A stretch of 64,000 nt of DNA from Globodera rostochiensis (GCA_018350325.1 JAEVLN010000039.1:372001-436000), one strand, 5' to 3'; shown: positions 1 through 10,671, counted from the stretch's first letter. The notes: generated by a model from the sequence alone, not told the origin. Numbers and translations: made by a program.

Positions 1-459
1 AAAAAGAATTTGGTCTAAGTCAAAAAAAAACAAAAAATGAGCAAAAAAATTTAATAGAGAAATTTGATCAGATGAAAGCCGAGTTAACGCGGGCCGGATT
101 CAAAAATTCTTACCATCACGAAATAGATAAAACGGTCGCAAAAGAGTTGGACCTCAGTTTGGCAACAATTTACAGGTGGAAAAATGAACTTGGCCAAACC
201 AGTGAGTATTTCAAGGCCAATTTTATTTATTTATTAATATTAATTAATAATTCTTTTACAGAACAAAATAGATACACCCATAGCGAACAAAAAGAATTGA
301 TAAAACGTTATTATGAAATTAAGGGCAAAACCCCTAAAATTAATGACGCGGACATTGCCAAAATGTTGAAAATTGGAACACGCACTTTGGTTTACTGGAA
401 AAAGCAATTTAAACAAAAGCAATTGCATCCAAATTCTGTCGATGGACATTCTGTGTAAG
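1..459 (+). CDS. sHTH-1, 3' part of a secreted-HTH family gene (5' end outside window)
   Basis: The window opens inside HTH module 1 (the tail KKEFGLSQ is readable). HTH2 follows and ends at RWKNELGQT. A 60-bp intron (202-261, GTGAGT...TTTTACAG) separates exon 2 (262-459), which encodes HTH3 with the WKKQFK signature. The reading frame stops at TAA 457-459, where most relatives read GAA in VEENAAAN. A second stop lies just downstream (agTAAattg for agGAAattg). The protein therefore lacks the usual roughly 20-residue tail. The intron is a multiple of 3 and has no stop, so the unspliced frame is also open. Leader and linker cannot be assessed. It may still be functional because HTH3 is complete. 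Confidence 0.7.
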
Positions 460-1528
460 AGAATGCCGCGGCAAATATTCAGTAAATTGGAAACTCAAAT
501 TCGAAAATATTTGAAAGGCCAATGTTTGAAAGAACCCAAAATCTGTCCCCTTTTGCCCTTTTTCTCCCTTTGAACTTTTACTTACTATCCATTATCTGTG
601 ACCAACGTGTTCAGCGATTTGTATGAAACTATTCGTAAATAAAAAATTGACAATTCATTTATATTCGATAAATTCCAAAGAAAATGAGTCAAAAATAATG
701 AATATAGGATCTGAAGGGTTATTTGTTTCTACAAAGTGCAGCAAACTCAATGGGCACGGCATCTCGCGTCTCATAAAACTTTTATGCGTCCTAACTAGGA
801 AAAAACGGACAAAAGGTGCCAAAAATCGGAATCGGCAAAATTTTCGAAATTTTTGCTCAATTCTTAATAAAAACTAAAAGTATAAAAAAATTTCCCCGAC
901 GGCGACTGTCGACACTGTCAGACCCACCAATAACAAAATCCAAGGCTAGAAAAGGCTCCGGTCTTGGGTAAAACAGAAAAATTTTAAAGTTTTAGCATTA
1001 AATTCGTATATTTACATACCTAAAAATATTCCTGTTAAATTCCTGCTTTTTGCACAGGCCGATCCTGCTTTTTCCTGTTTTCTCAACTGCGAATCCTGCT
1101 TTTTGGGTTTTACAGGTGGCCACCCTGGTCCAGATCCCGGATTTTTGGTAAGGAACGCATCCCAAATAACTTTTACGCGTCCCATGACGGTCCATGATCA
1201 TTCTTGCTTTCCATAGAAGCTCAAATTTAGAAACACTTTTTTATGTTCCGAAAACAAATTTCATTATCATATTTAATTGATAATGCGCAACATCGCACAA
1301 AATCCCCTTTTAAAGGCCGCTGGCGGCTCGCCAACAGCGAGTTCTAAAATTTGAAAGTCTATAAGTTTTTTTAAGCTCAACTAAATCAAACAAACAAGAT
1401 GCCACTCGAAAGCTCTAAGCTTTTAAACGCTATTGTTGAGCCAAAGCTAAATATTCGAAAATTCGTAAAAAAGTTATTTAAATAAAGGGTACTTTTTCAC
1501 GGTGCTCTGATGATTCGGCAGTAGTCGT
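460..1528. other. Intergenic: family 3' flank module and dispersed repeats
   Basis: I see no gene here. About 600-800 is a 3' flank module that recurs near 14985-15480, 47350-47440 and, inverted, 53880-54050 and 56640-56730. It contains TCAATGGGCACGGCA, which is the uninterrupted counterpart of the hAT-like insertion site at 15078. About 1140-1340 recurs at 18250-18440. The stretch ending near 1134 (ACAGGTGGCCACCCTG) resembles one end of a hAT-like element, but I could not find its partner end. Confidence 0.5.
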
Positions 1529-1693
1529 TTTTTGGGAATTAAACGAATTTTAATTATTTAAAAAAAATTTTTTCATTTAATTATTAACAACAATCGCCAC
1601 TTTTTAAAATAGCGAATTTTATTAGAAAGAAAAAAATTTATGTTTGCCAGGAATATTGATTCGGGTGAGATAAGTATTAAAAATATAATTTAT

Positions 1694-1729
1694 GAATGCC
1701 CATTTCAATTGTGGGCTGTCATTTATTAC
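1694..1729 (+). promoter_or_regulatory. Shared upstream block of sHTH-2
   Basis: The block reads GAATGCCCATTTCAATTG followed by TGGGCTGTCATTTATTAC. GCCC...GGGC forms a short inverted repeat. It lies about 330 bp before the ATG at 2057 and is preceded by TTGATTCGGGTGAGAT. The same block precedes most family members. That it is regulatory is inferred from conservation only. Confidence 0.5.
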
Positions 1730-2056
1730 AGGTTCAATAATTTTTTTGCATAATTTATTAATATTTATTTGAATATTAAAAGAAATTCTTTAACACAAAA
1801 ATAATTGAAAAATTTTTCCAAATCGACTTTTTCGTTCTTTGCAGAAATTTGGAAAATGATAGGCATTGATTTTCTGCTGACTCGAATTTATTTGGGCTAA
1901 AAAATTCACCACTTTTTTATTTTATTTCTTTTGTGAATATTTATTATTCTTTAAATCATTTTATGAGAAATTCTTTAACTTGACAAATTTTTGCAATTGA
2001 ATTTTGCATTAAATTATAAAATTAAATTGTAAATTCAGAAATTGTTTTTTGCCCAA

Positions 2057-2993
2057 ATGGAAGAGTTTTGGATTTTAATTTTTGTCTTATTTTTTACAAC
2101 AAATTCACTGGACAAAGCCAAATCCGTACAATTGGAGGAATTGCCACTCCAAACATTTGACGAATTATTCGTAGATGAATGGTGGGACAAAGATGAAGCT
2201 GCCGAAGATTTGAAAACACCGGCGCCAACAAACTCTGGACAAAATGTCCATCACCAAATCGACCGACAGAACACCCAAATTGGACAAATTGAACCCAATT
2301 CAACTGATCAGCTTGGACAAATTGAACCCAATTCAACTGATCAGAATTCTCTTTTCACAGAGTCTGATCACTCTGATAATGCCAAAAACGCTAAAGAACA
2401 AAACAAAGTTCCTTCAAACGAAAATATTTCTGAAGATGAGCAAAAACATAAAATTGTTGCAAAATTCAACGAAATAAAAGACGAATTTAATCAAAAAGGA
2501 AAATATTCAAAAAAAGAAAGAACTCAAATTGAACAGAAAATTGCTAAACATTTAAATGTCAATCGCTCAAAAATATATAAATGGAAAAAAGAATTTGGCC
2601 TAAATCAGTTATATGGAAAAGAAGAACGTAAACATTTGGTCGAGAAATTTGATCAGAGAAAAGCCGAGTTAAAGCGGGCCGGGCTCAAAAACTCTTATCA
2701 CAATCAAATAAATGAAAATGTCGCAAAAGAATTGGGCCTCTGTTTTATAACAATTTATAATTGGAAAAGGGAACTTGGCCAATCCAGTGAGTATTTTGAG
2801 CCAATTTTATTTAATTCAAAATTCTTTTACAGCACCAAACCATATATATCCACACAGCGAACAAAAGGAATTGTTGAAACATTATTATGAAATTAAAAAC
2901 AAAAATCCTAAAAAAATTAGTGACAAGGAAATTGCCAAAATGTTGAACATCGGAATAGCCACTTTGTCTAGATGGAAAAAACAATTTAAATGA
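2057..2993 (+). CDS. sHTH-2, secreted HTH protein with premature stop after HTH3
   Basis: Exons are 2057-2786 and 2833-2993, with a 46-bp phase-1 intron, giving 296 residues. I chose ATG 2057 because the frame upstream has only a TTG and MEEFW is the family start. The leader is MEEFWILIFVLFF, followed by the FVDEWW acidic motif and two GQIEPNSTDQ units. HTH1 and HTH2 end at residue 243 and HTH3 is on exon 2. The stop TGA (2991-2993) replaces a CGA found in relatives (WKKQFK then R). The former tail is still readable to the old stop at 3090-3092. Its tandem-duplicate partner sHTH-5 (9275) keeps the CGA and the tail. It is probably still expressible because all three HTH modules precede the stop. 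Confidence 0.75.
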
Positions 2994-3287
2994 CAGCAAT
3001 TTCATCCAAATTCTGTCGATGGACATTCTCTGGAAAAGAATGCCGCGGCAAATGTTGAGGAAATTGGGAGCGCGAACTCGGGAAGTCCTTGAATGAAACG
3101 ATGGTCAATAGATTTTTCGACAAATCACTTTGTCTTGATTTCTAATAGAGCTAAAAGCTAGTTATTTATCTAATTATTGTTTTTTAAATTGAAAAGCGAA
3201 TTGTGCCGGAGACGGGAAAACTTAGGTGGACTTGGAAAGCGACTATCGGTCCCGGCAAATTGAAACAAGTCTTCAACCAAACAATTG

Positions 3288-3492
3288 TGCCGGTCGATTT
3301 GGTGATGGACATTTTGTCCAAAATTTCTTGGCGGCATTTTCACTCTTCGGCTTCATCTTTGTCCCACCATGCATCTACGAATAATTCATCAAATGTTTTG
3401 AGTGGCAATTCTTCCAATTGTACGGATTCGGCTTTGTCCAGTGAATTTGTTGCAAAGAATACCACCACAATTAAAATCCAATACTCTTTCAT
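3288..3492 (-). pseudogene. Inverted 5' fragment of an sHTH gene
   Basis: On the minus strand from ATG 3492 one reads MKEYWILIVVVFFATNS, the acidic FDELFVDAWWDK motif, then a stop after DEAEE. Beyond it a frameshifted copy of the NFGQNVHHQIDR segment continues to about 3288, where similarity ends. No linker, HTH or intron follows. A 104-residue plus-strand frame over it (3203-3517) is only its antisense. The same fragment is repeated at 10467-10671 in arm B. The junction with CAATTGTTTGGTTGAAGAC recurs at 61235-61265. Confidence 0.7.
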
Positions 3493-3892
3493 TTTATATT
3501 GGCAAATAACTCCCTGAATTTCGAAATCTCAATTAATTTTATAATACCCCTGAATGTAGGGGCATTATATAAAATTAAAGTTTATCTCTTAAAAATTTTC
3601 TTTGCTTTTAAAGAATAAAAATGTCGATTCCCAAACGGTACCTGCTCTTCCACCAGTTCAATCGACAATAAATCAATTCGCGATTCGCTGTTGCACCACA
3701 AATATTTAATTTAACATTGTTAAAATCTTCAGAAAAATTGGACTCGGATTTAGCTAATGTTGAACAACGAACCCGAAGTCAAACATTTGGTTGAACAAGT
3801 CTCGCCACATCTAAAAATTTTTTTTAAAATTCTTTTAAGATACATATATTTCTAGAAGTTTTATTAGCTTTAAGCCTTGAAGGTTCATACTG
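3493..3892. other. Dispersed module, no gene seen
   Basis: This AT-rich stretch includes a block (cccaaacggtacctgctctt and following) that recurs at 10810 and 23305. A second block (TTGAACAACGAACCCGAAG and following) recurs at 10940, 23630 and 39715, and inverted near 61140. These blocks accompany gene-family fragments and behave as recombination modules. Confidence 0.5.
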
Positions 3893-4789
3893 ATGGAGCA
3901 GCGGTGGCTAATCCAAACGGGATTGCCCGGGAAGACCCACTACAGGAGGCAGGGAACAATTTACAGGTGGAAAAGTGAACTTGGCCAAACCAGTGAGTAT
4001 TTTTGAGCTTAAATTTATTAATTTATTTTATTATTCAAATCAAACACTCACATTTTCGAACTTTTTTGCTTTGTCTACACCAAGTTTCAATTGCATTAAA
4101 ATTCAATTTCATTAAAGATTCTATTACATTAAAGTTTCACTTGCATTAAAATTAAATTGTAATTTAGTTTCAATTGCATTAAATTGTATTATTCAAATAC
4201 ACCAAGTTTCAATTGCTTAAAAATTCAATTGCATTTAAAGTCATTTGCTTTAAAGGCCCAAAGAAATTCAATTTTTTTTATTACCCTAGATAAAGAGGAA
4301 TTGAAACACAAAATTTATGGTAAAACTAGTTTATAAATAGGGCAGGTGCGGCGTATTTACAGCCAAGTTAAAATGCACAAAAAGTGGAATTTGTGTAAAA
4401 AAGGTAGAGCCGTCACATTTTCCCCAATCCAAAACACGCGCATACAAATTGAACACTCATCAGAATTGTTAACATGGGCTTGGGTTATTTCTAATTCGGG
4501 TAACAAAACAATTTTTTGTATCGGATAAGGCTTTTGGGCCCGGTTGTAATCCCATTGACTCGTTTGGATTTGGCGGTTGTCCGATATATCCTCAATGGTC
4601 CAGTCTTCGTCCCGCCGTGGTGGCAACCGTACCGGGATATTGAGTGCTTGCAACGCCGCACAAACATTGTGCCAGACCGGCCCGGCCGCGCGCTTTTGGG
4701 ACCGTTCTCGGTTGGACTGCCCCGGTCGGGAGTCGAGCACTGGGTCGTTGGAGCGCCGCCGATAGGTGTGCTAATTACATTTTTAATTA
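3893..4789. other. Segment present only in duplication arm A
   Basis: Arm B joins CATACTGA directly to GATTATTACC at 11071, whereas arm A carries about 895 bp here. It includes a scrap of an sHTH exon 1 end plus donor (about 3955-4010; acaggtggaaaagtgaactt then ggccaaaccaGTGAGT). There is an imperfect AT-rich tandem repeat of the type CAATTGCATTAAAATT at 4080-4250, and the RING relic below. It could be an insertion in A or a deletion in B; two bases (GA) of microhomology at the joint fit either. Confidence 0.6.
4357..4740 (-). pseudogene. RING-H2 zinc-finger relic
   Basis: The 127-residue minus frame ends in a RING-H2-like block: ECSIC (C-x2-C), fourteen residues, then F-L-H-K-F-H-F-L-C-I-L-T-W-L. 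RING-H2 ubiquitin ligases have C-x-H-x2-H-x2-C there, so the third metal ligand Cys is Phe (TTT) and the last Cys pair is missing. A stop follows WL; a GTAAAT at that point could be a donor site, but I found no credible next exon. The upstream 90 residues are Arg/Gln-rich and unrecognised. It is probably a captured, non-functional E3-ligase fragment. Confidence 0.5.
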
Positions 4790-5371
4790 GATTATTACCA
4801 AATAATCTTTGAATAAATCTAATTTATTTTCAAAAAAAAAACAAATGATTTTCCGAATTCTCAAATAGAGAAATTTACAAAAAAAATGTTGACTTTTTAC
4901 ACCTCAACACTGGCAATTTCCTGCTGAACAACTGGCGACAGCAGTTGCAAATTGCTATACTGAATCTCTGCCAAAACTGGTCGCGTGTTTTAGACCTGAT
5001 TTGCATTTGGCTCCAAATGGGGTTGTGACGGTGGCATCAAATGCAGGAAATTTGTGAACAATGGACCGGTTGAAATATTAAAATACTAATAAAAAACAAT
5101 ACAAAATAAATATATTTAATTATTTCTCAAAATTAAATGTGTTAAATTCAAAGTTTTAAATTTGTTCCTTTTTTTTTGTTCACACAAAAATTAATAAGTA
5201 AAGCGGTTAGTGCGCCGTAGGCCTACATATCCCGCTAGTTAGATATAAATCATTTGATAAATATATATTTTGACTATTCAGAATCGATCGCCATTTTTTA
5301 TTACAGCAAAATATTGACGAATGTCAGGACTATTGATTTGAGTGCGAATTATTAAAGAATATGATTTATAT
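4790..5371. other. Intergenic shared with arm B
   Basis: This segment is AT-rich and matches 11080-11472 and 12378 onward. It contains TTTTTTGTTCACACAAAAA (about 5172-5190), the uninterrupted form of the site that carries the 924-bp insertion in arm B. No coding potential is seen. Confidence 0.6.
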
Positions 5372-5407
5372 GAATGCCCATTTCAATTGCGCGCTGTCAT
5401 TTATTAC
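5372..5407 (+). promoter_or_regulatory. Shared upstream block of sHTH-3
   Basis: GAATGCCCATTTCAATTG is followed by CGCGCTGTCATTTATTAC, 145 bp before the ATG. It belongs to the same block family as 1694-1729, with GCGC in place of the TGGGC half of the inverted repeat. Confidence 0.5.
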
Positions 5408-5515
5408 TTTCAATCATTTTTTTACCAAAGCTAAATAATATTTATTAATATTGTAAATGAATAATTATACTTTAAAATTTAAGAAAATATTCAGAGATTA
5501 TTTTAACAAAATAAT

Positions 5516-6670
5516 ATGGAAGAGTTTTGGCTTTTAATTTTTGTATCATTTTTTGTAATAAATTCATTGGACAAAGCCAAATCCGTTAAAGTAAAATCTG
5601 AGGAAACGCCACTCAAAACATTTGATGAAATATTCGGAGAAGGCTGGTGGGACAAAGGTGAAGCCGAAGATTTGAAAATGCAAGCGCCAACAAACTTTGG
5701 ACAAAATGTCCCTCATCAAATCGACCGGCAAAACACCCAAATTGGACAAATTGAACCCAATTCAACTGATCAGCTTGGACAAATTGAACCCAATTCAACT
5801 GATCAGATTGGACAAATAGAACACATTTCAAATGATCAGAATCCTCCTCTCACAGAGTCTGATCACTCTGGACAAATTGAACCCTATTCAACTGATCAGA
5901 ATCCACCTCTCACAGAGGCTAATCACTCTGGACAAATTGAATCCAATTCAACTGATCAGAATCCTCATCTCACAGAGTCTGATCAGTCTGAGAAACTCAA
6001 AAATGGTGAAAAAATTACTTCAAATGAAAAATGTAAAATTGTTGCCAAATTCCACGAAATGAAAGAGAAATTTAAGCAAAAAGGAACATTTTCGAAAAAA
6101 GAATGGAATCAAATTGATGGGAAAATTGCTAAACATTTAAAAGTCAGTCGCAAAAAAATTTATAAATGGAAAAAAGAATTTGGCTTAAGTCAAAAAAAGC
6201 CAAAAAATGAATTGATAAAGAAATTTGATCAGATGAAAGCCGAGCTAAAGCGGGCCGGATTCAAAAACTCTTATACAAATCAATTAGATAAAACTGTCGC
6301 GAAAGAGTTGGGCCTCAGTTTTATGACAATTTACAATTGGAAACGTGAACTTGGCCAAACCGGTGAGTTTTTCGAGCCCAAATTTATTATTTATTTTTAT
6401 AAGTTAATAATTCTTTTACAGCACAACATAAATACACCCACACATAAACAAAAGGAATTGATGAAACGTTATTATAAAATTAAGGAAAAAAATCCTAAAA
6501 TTAGTGACAAGAACATTGCCAAAATGTTGAAAATTGGAACTGATACTTTGCGTAGATGGAAAAAGCAATTTAAACGACAGCAATTTCATTCTGTGAATGG
6601 ACATTCTGTGGAAGAGAATGCCACGGCAAATTTTAATGAAATTAAAAATTCAAATTCGGGAAATATTTAA
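5516..6670 (+). CDS. sHTH-3, secreted HTH protein whose frame is open only if the intron is retained
   Basis: A single open frame of 384 residues runs from MEEFWLLIFVSFF to NSNSGNI. It has the EIFGEGWWDK motif, five GQIE-type linker units (about residues 75-150), HTH1 (about 171-225), HTH2 (about 231-282) and HTH3. The usual 59-bp intron is present at 6363-6421 with GTGAGT and TTTTACAG intact. Exon 2 then reads CACCCACACATAAAC where the twin sHTH-6 has CACCCACAGTGAAC, a net +1. Splicing would therefore hit TAA eight codons into exon 2. The unspliced transcript (59+1 = 60 bases) stays in frame and adds about 20 mostly hydrophobic residues between HTH2 and HTH3. It is either a frameshift allele or a gene moved to intron retention. 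Confidence 0.7.
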   Translation: MEEFWLLIFVSFFVINSLDKAKSVKVKSEETPLKTFDEIFGEGWWDKGEAEDLKMQAPTNFGQNVPHQIDRQNTQIGQIEPNSTDQLGQIEPNSTDQIGQIEHISNDQNPPLTESDHSGQIEPYSTDQNPPLTEANHSGQIESNSTDQNPHLTESDQSEKLKNGEKITSNEKCKIVAKFHEMKEKFKQKGTFSKKEWNQIDGKIAKHLKVSRKKIYKWKKEFGLSQKKPKNELIKKFDQMKAELKRAGFKNSYTNQLDKTVAKELGLSFMTIYNWKRELGQTGEFFEPKFIIYFYKLIILLQHNINTPTHKQKELMKRYYKIKEKNPKISDKNIAKMLKIGTDTLRRWKKQFKRQQFHSVNGHSVEENATANFNEIKNSNSGNI

Positions 6671-7685
6671 ATTGCCAATGTTTAAAAAAACCCCAAATCT
6701 GTCTTTTATTTTTAATCTGTATCAGCCCGCAACAAAATCATTTTTTATATTAAACTTTCCAATAAAGCTTTTTCTTAAATTGGTAAAGATTATTAACAAT
6801 TATTTCACTTTTTACTACTGGCAAAAAAAATGCTCAGAATAAAACTTTAATCATTTTGTCTATTTCAGCCGAGTAAACTTTAAAAAAATAAAATTTAAAT
6901 AAATAGGCTGCTACTTTTGGGCAAGAATAATTACAAAATAGTCGTCTAAACGGGCACAAGATTTTTTTAAAAAGACATTAAATGGGCAAAAATTCTCAAA
7001 GGCACAAAAATATGCAAAAAAAGAAAGATACGATCTCTAAAAATTTTGGAACCCCTCATCCAGGCGCTAATGGTTTTGAGTGATTTTGGCCTTGGATCAT
7101 ATGACCGTGATCGAAAATTAAATCCGATTGAATTTATTTTTGCCACGTCTCGTGATCGAAATCCGGACAGTTCGGCTCCGGCCGTTTCTGGCGCGACCAT
7201 TCATAACATAATCATTAGGAAAACAATTCAACAAAATCGATATCATTCAGAAGCTCTCTGTTTGTTTAACCTTTGATCAAGCGAAAGCTAACCGATTTAG
7301 CTTTCTTCGAAAAAGTTATAGCTTAAAACTTGTGAAAATTGCCATTTTTGCAACAAAAAAAAATTGTTTGGAATTTAAAAAAAACCCTTGTTTCAGGGCA
7401 CCAAAATTAGGTTAGGTTCAAAAGTTTTTAAAAATTGCTTTATTTGCTAGCTACAAAAGTGTTGGCACTAGGAGAAGATTTTCAAGGTTGGCAGAAATTA
7501 GGAAAATGATGGGGCTTATTGATTTTCTGCGTGACTCCAATTTATTTGGGCTAAAAAATTCACCATTTTTTATTTTATTTCATTTTGTGAAAATTTATTA
7601 TTTTTAAAAATCTTTTTGCGAGAAATTCTTTAACACAAAATTATTGACAAATTTTTGAAATTAAATTAAATTTAGCCAAAATAAA
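6671..7685. other. Intergenic, mostly absent from arm B
   Basis: AATAAA at 6763 may be a polyadenylation signal for sHTH-3. About 6772-7874 is missing from arm B, which joins AATAAAGCTTT to CCCAATTCAACTGATCAG. About 7050-7320 is a distal flank module (GATCATATGACCGTGATCG and following) also found at 17930-18010 and inverted at 58440-58640. No gene is seen. Confidence 0.55.
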
Positions 7686-8285
7686 ATGAAAGAGTTTTGG
7701 ATTTTAATTCTGGTCCCATTCTTCTTATTAAATTCACGGGACAAAGCCGAATCCGTACAATTGGAGGAATTGCCACTTCAAGCATTTGACAAAATATGCG
7801 TAGATGAATGGTTAAACAAAAATGAAGCCAAAAATTTGAAAACGCCTGCGCCAACAAACTCTGGACAAATTGAACCCAATTCAACTGATCAGATTGGACA
7901 AATTGAACCAAATTCAACTGATCAGAATCTCCTCGCACAGAGTCTGATCACTCTGATAATGCCAATTCAAGCGAAAATATTTCCGAAGATGAGCAAAAAC
8001 GTAAAATTGTCGATAAATTACACGCGATAAAAGACGAATTTAAGAAAAAAGGAAAATATTCGAAAAAAGAATGGGTTCAAATTGAAGAAAAAATTTCTAA
8101 ACATTTAAAAGTCAGTCGCACAAAAATATATAAATGGATAAAGAATTTGGTTTAAATTGAATAAATCCAAAAAATGAGTGAAAAAATTTGGTAGAGAAAA
8201 GATCAAATAAAAGCCGAGTTAAAGCGGGACGGATTCAAAAGTTCATATCAAAATGAATTAGATAAAACTTTGGCTTCTGATTAGC
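7686..8285 (+). pseudogene. sHTH-4 pseudogene
   Basis: The ATG at 7686 opens MKEFWILILVPFF, then ICVDEWLNK (one Trp of the WW motif is lost) and two GQIEPNSTDQ units. The FGQNVHHQIDRQ segment is deleted. One base is missing just after the second unit (aatctcctcgcacag against aatcctcctctcacag), so the frame shifts. HTH1 is readable to IYKW in the shifted frame, then IKNLV and a stop. A degenerate HTH2 (AELKRDGFKSSYQNELDKT) follows to about 8285. Exon 2 is absent. Confidence 0.8.
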
Positions 8286-8914
8286 TGCCAAACTGAATTT
8301 TTGATCAGAAACGGATTCTTCGACCCCAAAAACTTCCAGAAATATGTTTTGCATGAAATTTAATAATCACTGACGCATTTCTACTGACGCTAACTACCAA
8401 CCTAAATGTTCAATCATTTTGCATAAATTTGTACTTTTTTTTAAGAAAACCTAACTGAGATACCTCTCAACTAGGCAAATGCCGCATATCGGTACAGTTG
8501 CCGCCGTGCCTTGTGCCGAACTCTGTAAAATAAAAAATCAAAAATATATTCTACAATTTTTTGAACAAAATAAATCGGGCAAAAGGTCTGACTAATTGGG
8601 AAAAATCAATCAACCGTTTACCGACATTTTGATCCCGAATAATGGCGGCAAACGCTTTAAACCGGAGTTGAGGCGGTTTAAGTAAGCTTTGAAATTATTG
8701 TCACCTGCTTTCTCGAATGCGCACACTTGACGGGTTACACGTTCATTGCTTTATGCCGAACTTTTTGGGAATTAAACGAATTTTAATTATTTTAAAAAAT
8801 ATTTTTTTCATTTAATTATTAACAACAATCGCCACTTTTTAAAATAGCGAATTTTATTAGAAAGAAAAAAATGTATGTTTGCCAGGAATATTGATTCGGG
8901 TGAGATAATTATAA
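8286..8914. other. Intergenic across the duplication joint
   Basis: Arm A ends at about 8698, a 63-bp spacer follows, and arm B starts at 8762. About 8286-8698 is repeated at 14391-14784. No coding sequence is seen. Confidence 0.5.
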
Positions 8915-8950
8915 GAATGCCCATTTCAATTGTGGGCTGTCATTTATTAC
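8915..8950 (+). promoter_or_regulatory. Shared upstream block of sHTH-5
   Basis: GAATGCCCATTTCAATTG + TGGGCTGTCATTTATTAC lies about 325 bp before the ATG. Just upstream is TTGATTCGGGTGAGAT, shortened by 16 bp relative to the arm A copy. Confidence 0.5.
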
Positions 8951-9274
8951 AGGTTCAATAATTTTTTTGCATAATTTATTAATATTTATTTGAATATTAA
9001 AAGAAATTCTTTAACACAAAATAATTGAAAAATTTTTCCAAATCGACTTTTTCTTTCTTTGCAGAAATTTGGAAAATGATAGGCATTGATTTTCTGCTGA
9101 CTCGAATTTATTTGGGCTAAAAAATTCACCATTTTTTTTTTATTTCTTTTGTGAATATTTATTATTCTTTAAATCATTTTATGAGAAATTCTTTAACTTG
9201 ACAAATTTTTGCAATTGAATTTTGCATTAAATTATAAAATTAAATTGTAAATTCAGAAATTGTTTTTTGCCCAA

Positions 9275-10271
9275 ATGGAAGAGTTTTGGATTTTAATTTT
9301 GGTCTTATTTTTTACAACAAATTCACTGGACAAAGCCGAATCCGTACAATTGGAGGAATTGGAGGAATTGCCACTCCAAACATTTGATGAATTATTCGTA
9401 GAAGAATGGTGGGACAAAGATAAAGCCGCCGAAGATTTGAAAACACCGGCGCCAACAAACTTTGAACAAAATGTCCATCACAAAATCGACCGGCAGAACA
9501 CCCAAATTGGACAAATTAAACCCAATTCAACTGATCAGAATTCTCTTTTCACAGAGTCTGATCACTCTGATAATGCCAAAAACGCTAAAGAACAAAACAA
9601 AGTTCCTTCAAACGAAAATATTTCTGAAGATGAGCAAAAACATAAAATTGTTGCAAAATTCAACGAAATGAAAGACGAATTTAATCAAAAAGGAAAATAT
9701 TCAAAAAAAGAAAGAACTCAAATTGAACAGAAAATTGCTAAACATTTAAATGTCAATCGCTCAAAAATATATAAATGGAAAAAAGAATTTGGCCTAAATC
9801 AGTTATATGGAAAAGAAGAACGTAAACATTTGGTAGAGAAATTTGATCAGAGAAAAGCCGAGTTAAAGCGGGCCGGGCTCAAAAACTCTTATCACAATCA
9901 AATAAATGAAAATGTCGCAAAAGAATTGGGCCTCTGTTTTATAACAATTTATAATTGGAAAAGGGAACTTGGCCAATCCAGTGAGGATTTTGAGCCAATT
10001 TTATTTAATTCAAAATTCTTTTATAGCACCAAACCATATATACCCACACAGCGAACAAAAGGAATTGTTGAAACATTATTATGAAATTAAAAACAAAAAT
10101 CCTAAAAAAATTAGTGACAAGGAAATTGCCAAAATGTTGAACATCGGAATAGCCACTTTGTCTCGATGGAAAACACAATTTAAACGACCTCAATTTCATC
10201 TAAATTCTGTGGAAGAGAATGCCGCGGCAAATGTTGAGGAAATTGGGAGCGCGAACTCGGGAAGTCCTTGA
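9275..10271 (+). CDS. sHTH-5, secreted three-HTH protein
   Basis: Exons are 9275-9980 and 10027-10271, with a 46-bp phase-1 intron (donor GTGAGG, acceptor TTTATAG), giving 316 residues. The leader MEEFWILILVLFFTTNS spans residues 1-17 and has an acidic, not basic, start. The LEELEEL acidic stretch and FVEEWW motif lie at 27-46. There is one GQIKPNSTDQ unit at 79-88. HTH1 is about 121-175, HTH2 about 182-234, HTH3 about 246-292, followed by a short acidic tail. It is the arm B partner of sHTH-2, with one linker unit fewer and 15 bp (SVDGH region) missing from the tail. Each HTH resembles homeodomain-like DNA-binding helices of transposases. Secretion plus DNA binding is inferred from sequence only. 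Confidence 0.85.
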
Positions 10272-10466
10272 ATGAAACGATGGTCAATAGATTTTTCGAC
10301 AAATCACTTTGTCTTGATTTCTAATAGAGCTAAAAGCTAGTTATTTATCTAATTATTGTTTTTTAAATTGAAAAGCGAATTGTGCCGGAGACGGGAAAAC
10401 TTAGGTGGACTTGGAAAGCGACTATCGGTCCCGGCAAATTGAAACAAGTCTTCAACCAAACAATTG

Positions 10467-10671
10467 TGCCGGTCGATTTGGTGATGGACATTTTGTCCAA
10501 AATTTCTTGGCGGCATTTTCACTCTTCGGCTTCATCTTTGTCCCACCATGCATCTACGAATAATTCATCAAATGTTTTGAGTGGCAATTCTTCCAATTGT
10601 ACGGATTCGGCTTTGTCCAGTGAATTTGTTGCAAAGAATACCACCACAATTAAAATCCAATACTCTTTCAT
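10467..10671 (-). pseudogene. Inverted 5' sHTH fragment (arm B copy)
   Basis: This is the arm B counterpart of 3288-3492. It has the same ATG, the same MKEYWILIVVVFF leader, the same stop after the WWDK acidic motif and the same break point. Its presence in both arms shows that the fragment predates the duplication. Confidence 0.7.

Larger units (their letters stand above)
1529..8698. repeat. Arm A of a tandem segmental duplication
   Basis: This arm carries sHTH-2, an inverted 5' gene fragment, a RING relic, sHTH-3 and pseudogene sHTH-4. It aligns in the same order with 8762-14784. Arm A has two segments that arm B lacks: about 3893-4789 and about 6772-7874. Arm B has one that arm A lacks: 11473-12396. 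Outside these indels long stretches look nearly identical by eye. Both arms start at TTTTTGGGAATTAAACG and end at GTAAGCTTTGAAATT. Confidence 0.85.

Noticed and set aside
3203..3517. 104-codon plus-strand frame (also 10382-10696)
   Set aside because: It is mostly the antisense of an inverted sHTH 5' fragment; Ser/His/Asn-rich composition follows from that.
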